Source of the DNA: Microcaldota archaeon
Lineage (GTDB): Archaea > Micrarchaeota > Micrarchaeia > Burarchaeales > JAKAKT01
Length of the DNA: 22,691 nt
Assembly: GCA_026396425.1 (NCBI GenBank)
Contig: JAPLWU010000042.1
Coordinates: 1 to 22,691, forward strand
Direction of reading: 5' to 3'
Shown here: positions 20,863 through 22,691 of the stretch, piece after piece
Layout of the letters: each line of letters opens with the position of its first letter
Numbering within the stretch: the first letter of the stretch is position 1
Program-made: the position numbers and the translations under genes
Notes under the pieces: model-generated
Told to the model about the DNA's origin: nothing
Databases searched by the model: none
Seen by the model: only the letters and a program-made list of their open reading frames with translations

Positions 20863-21792
20863 TTATTCCGAGGCAGAAGTCGGACTTTCGCCCCAGCTTG
20901 CCTTTACGTGGAACTCGCATATCCCACAATTTTGTGACCCGCCCTTAAGTTCCGCGATAAGCGCTTTTTCCCGGTTTATTCCCCGGGCTATTGTTTCGAG
21001 GTCATCGAAGATGGACGCAAAGGGCTTATTCCTGCTTTCCACAACGCTGACGCACCCGGAAACGAATCCCCCGTTTGTCAGTACTGCGAGTGATTCCGAG
21101 TCCCAGTCGCATTTGTCAAGTTCATGGAGTATCCCGTCCGGAAGGCTGAGTTTGGGCTCATTCGCCCATAATGCAATTGCGTTTCCTACTGGGGATACCA
21201 AACCGCCAACAGTGGTGATGACGAGAGACGACCTTTCAGCTATCGCGCCAAGAAATGCGGCGGTTATTTGATATGTCGACGGAACGAATGTGGCAATAAT
21301 CGTGTAGTCGACTCCGATTTCCCCTGCGGTTTTAATGCTGAACTCAAGCTTTTCCGCCATTTCTCCCATGGGGATTGGCCTTAGCTTGGCATCTCTCGCA
21401 AATGCATTGAAAGAAAAATTGACAATGAAGGAGCCGGGCATTTCGCCAATGCTCATGAAGGCCTCCATCCTGTCTTTCTCGTCGCGATTAAATGGGACCG
21501 CCGTGACCCTGAATCGTTCGATTCCCACGTCGGACTTCAGTTCCTTGGCCAAATCTCCTATCATTTCGCCCTTTTCGCCCCTCCAGCCCAGAACGTCTCC
21601 TCCGGAGAGCCGTAGATACGTCTTTTCTTCCCCGCGGATATTCTCCCTGTGAAATCTGCCAAACCGCTTGACCGCATCAATAACCGGCCGAGTAATGTCG
21701 GCCTCCGGCCTATGATGCGGCCTGGCCCCGCAATGGCTGCAATTCAGCCTGCATTTCGTGGTTAGATGTATGCCTGACACTGCTGGATTCAT
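20863..21792 (-). CDS. Radical SAM protein with twitch/SPASM-like extra cysteines, copy 1
   Basis: The 309-residue protein has the radical SAM motif CRLNCSHC (C14, C18, C21), which binds the 4Fe-4S cluster that cleaves S-adenosylmethionine, and SGGDVLGW (63-70), the equivalent of the GGE motif. The C-terminus has C228-x(12)-GGFVSGC247 and C289-G-I-C292, the spacing of a twitch or SPASM auxiliary cluster. This class often modifies peptides, so a RiPP or protein maturase is a fair inference. ATG 21792 is chosen over GTG 21813 because GAGGGGG lies 6 nt upstream. It closely resembles the gene at 21821, throughout and in order (VIDAVKxFGRFH, DVLGWRGExGExIGDLA, KSDVGIERF, CEFHVKASWGE), so the two arose by tandem duplication. 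Confidence 0.82.
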   Translation of the reverse strand: MNPAVSGIHLTTKCRLNCSHCGARPHHRPEADITRPVIDAVKRFGRFHRENIRGEEKTYLRLSGGDVLGWRGEKGEMIGDLAKELKSDVGIERFRVTAVPFNRDEKDRMEAFMSIGEMPGSFIVNFSFNAFARDAKLRPIPMGEMAEKLEFSIKTAGEIGVDYTIIATFVPSTYQITAAFLGAIAERSSLVITTVGGLVSPVGNAIALWANEPKLSLPDGILHELDKCDWDSESLAVLTNGGFVSGCVSVVESRNKPFASIFDDLETIARGINREKALIAELKGGSQNCGICEFHVKASWGESPTSASE

Positions 21793-21820
21793 TTGATTCC
21801 CCCTCTCGCTCACAAGAATT

Positions 21821-22691
21821 CTAGCCTCCTTCCCCCCAGCTTGCCTTTACGTGGAACTCGCATCTCGCGCAGGTGAACGTATGGTCCGGCAGCCCCTTGA
21901 TAATTCCCCTCTCTTTTTCCATTCCTGCCTGGATTGTCTCGATGTTGTCGAATATAAACGCAAAAGGCTTCAGCCTTGCATCGCAGACGGTCCTGCAACC
22001 TGGGACAACCCCGCCGTTAGTCAACACCGTGAGAGTAATGCCATCCCACGCACAGCCTTCCTGTTGTATGTACATGTACATATTCCCTAGGTCGGGTTTT
22101 CTGACCTCGCCTTCCCAAATGCTTATGGCATTGCCTATAGGCGACGCCGTTCCCGTGACTATATGCGAGTAGCCGCCGCCTGGCGTGATATTGCGGAGCT
22201 CAGGCACTCGCGTGGAAAGCAGACCCAGCGCGCCTATGGTTTGAATATCGGTTGCCGGAGTAGAAACCGCATAAACCAGATAACCAACCCCGATTTTTTT
22301 TGCCTCCCCAATGCTGAACTCCATCCTGTCCACCATCTCATGAAGCGGCACCGGAATCCCGCGCTCGTCCCTTGCAAAAATATTGAAAGAAAACACAATC
22401 GATGAGTCCTGCATAATCCCGCCTGAAAGGCTCTGGAATGCGTCTAGTCTATTAGTCTCGTTAGGGCTAAACGGGAAAAAAGACATTCCGAACCTTTCAA
22501 TGCCCACGTCTGATTTGAATTCTCTCGCCAAGTCGCCGATTCTCTCCCCTCTCTCGCCCCTCCAGCCGAGCACGTCCCCGCCGCCAAAAAGCAACGTCCT
22601 TTTTGAGTTACCAGCGGGACCGGCGTAATGGAATCTCCCAAAAGCCTTGACTGCGTCGATGACCTTCCTCGTCACATCCTCGTTTAGCTTG
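21821..22691 (-). CDS. Radical SAM protein, copy 2, N-terminus cut by the window edge
   Basis: The gene is partial. It is open to the right edge, and the CxxxCxxC motif should lie just beyond 22691, since the first visible residues (KLNEDVTRKVIDAVK) align with residue 30 onwards of copy 1. Visible are GGGDVLGWRGERGERIGDLA, SDVGIERF, a beta/alpha-barrel-type middle, and the auxiliary motif C-AWDGITLTVLTNGGVVPG-C followed by CARCEFHVK. A GTG at 22675 could be taken as start but would remove the SAM motif, so it is rejected. The stop lies 28 nt before ATG 21792 of copy 1. The middle region differs from copy 1 (for example GGGYSHIVTG and MYMYIQQEG), suggesting different substrates. Confidence 0.8.
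   Translation of the reverse strand, partial: KLNEDVTRKVIDAVKAFGRFHYAGPAGNSKRTLLFGGGDVLGWRGERGERIGDLAREFKSDVGIERFGMSFFPFSPNETNRLDAFQSLSGGIMQDSSIVFSFNIFARDERGIPVPLHEMVDRMEFSIGEAKKIGVGYLVYAVSTPATDIQTIGALGLLSTRVPELRNITPGGGYSHIVTGTASPIGNAISIWEGEVRKPDLGNMYMYIQQEGCAWDGITLTVLTNGGVVPGCRTVCDARLKPFAFIFDNIETIQAGMEKERGIIKGLPDHTFTCARCEFHVKASWGEGG

Noticed and set aside
22676..22691. GTG 22675 as the start of the second radical SAM gene
   Set aside because: The preceding codons continue the alignment with copy 1, and the SAM-binding cysteines must lie upstream, beyond the window.

Overview
The window looks like part of a mid-to-high GC genome of a DPANN-type archaeon, with Micrarchaeota or Diapherotrites the most plausible groups. 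The evidence is archaeal throughout. There is a CDP-archaeol synthase for ether lipids, a GMP synthase split into two genes, and PurP-type purine synthetases. Several prepilin-like proteins carry class III-like N-termini, and promoters have TTTAAATA or TTATAAAT boxes about 25-30 nt from likely start sites. Leaders are short or absent, GGTG/GGTGATC ribosome sites recur, and a tRNA gene has a bulge-helix-bulge intron. The lineage assignment is inference; no rRNA or ribosomal protein is present to fix it.

Region by region. Positions 28-998 (minus) form a more AT-rich island with a small winged-helix-like protein and a Rossmann-like protein that resembles nucleoside deoxyribosyltransferases. Positions 1066-2426 (plus) hold two tandem paralogues of an unrecognised basic protein family. 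The first has a leader that can fold into two mutually exclusive hairpins, one of which covers its ribosome site. Positions 2475-2710 are a tRNA-Gln(CUG) gene interrupted in the T-loop by a structured intron of about 163 nt. A secreted beta-sandwich protein gene follows only 21 nt downstream. Next come a hypothetical protein, CDP-archaeol synthase (minus) and signal peptide peptidase SppA (plus); the last two diverge from one small promoter.

Positions 6263-10811 are a surface-protein operon. It contains a Cys-rich secreted protein and five proteins with prepilin-like hydrophobic N-termini, packed head to tail with 1-10 nt overlaps or short gaps. The gaps hold micro-ORFs that are degenerate copies of the neighbouring gene ends. 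Positions 10850-14544 hold a 920-residue alpha-helical-repeat protein with a C-terminal His/Cys domain that resembles clan CD (caspase-like) peptidases, and a smaller helical protein. The promoters of these two genes, together with the last codons of the upstream pilin gene, are copies of each other.

Positions 14546-19734 are purine genes. A frameshifted and internally deleted GMP synthase amidotransferase subunit and an intact GMP synthase ATP-pyrophosphatase subunit lie on the minus strand. Diverging from them are a PurP homologue with an altered ATP-grasp loop and a second PurP with the normal loop, fused in frame to a complete M24 metallopeptidase domain. Positions 19731-22691 (minus) hold two tandem radical SAM enzymes with twitch/SPASM-like extra cysteines, the first cut by the window edge. 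Two small membrane-anchored proteins with Cys-containing segments follow them.

The strongest candidates for undescribed biology are the T-loop tRNA intron joined to a protein-coding transcript, the PurP-M24 fusion, the helical-repeat/caspase-like protein and its partner, the radical SAM pair with anchored Cys proteins, and the switch-like leader at 1098-1172. A theme across the window is that spacers are built from degenerate tandem copies of adjacent gene ends. No stretch over 300 bases lacks a gene. No rRNA, CRISPR array, insertion sequence or replication origin was seen.
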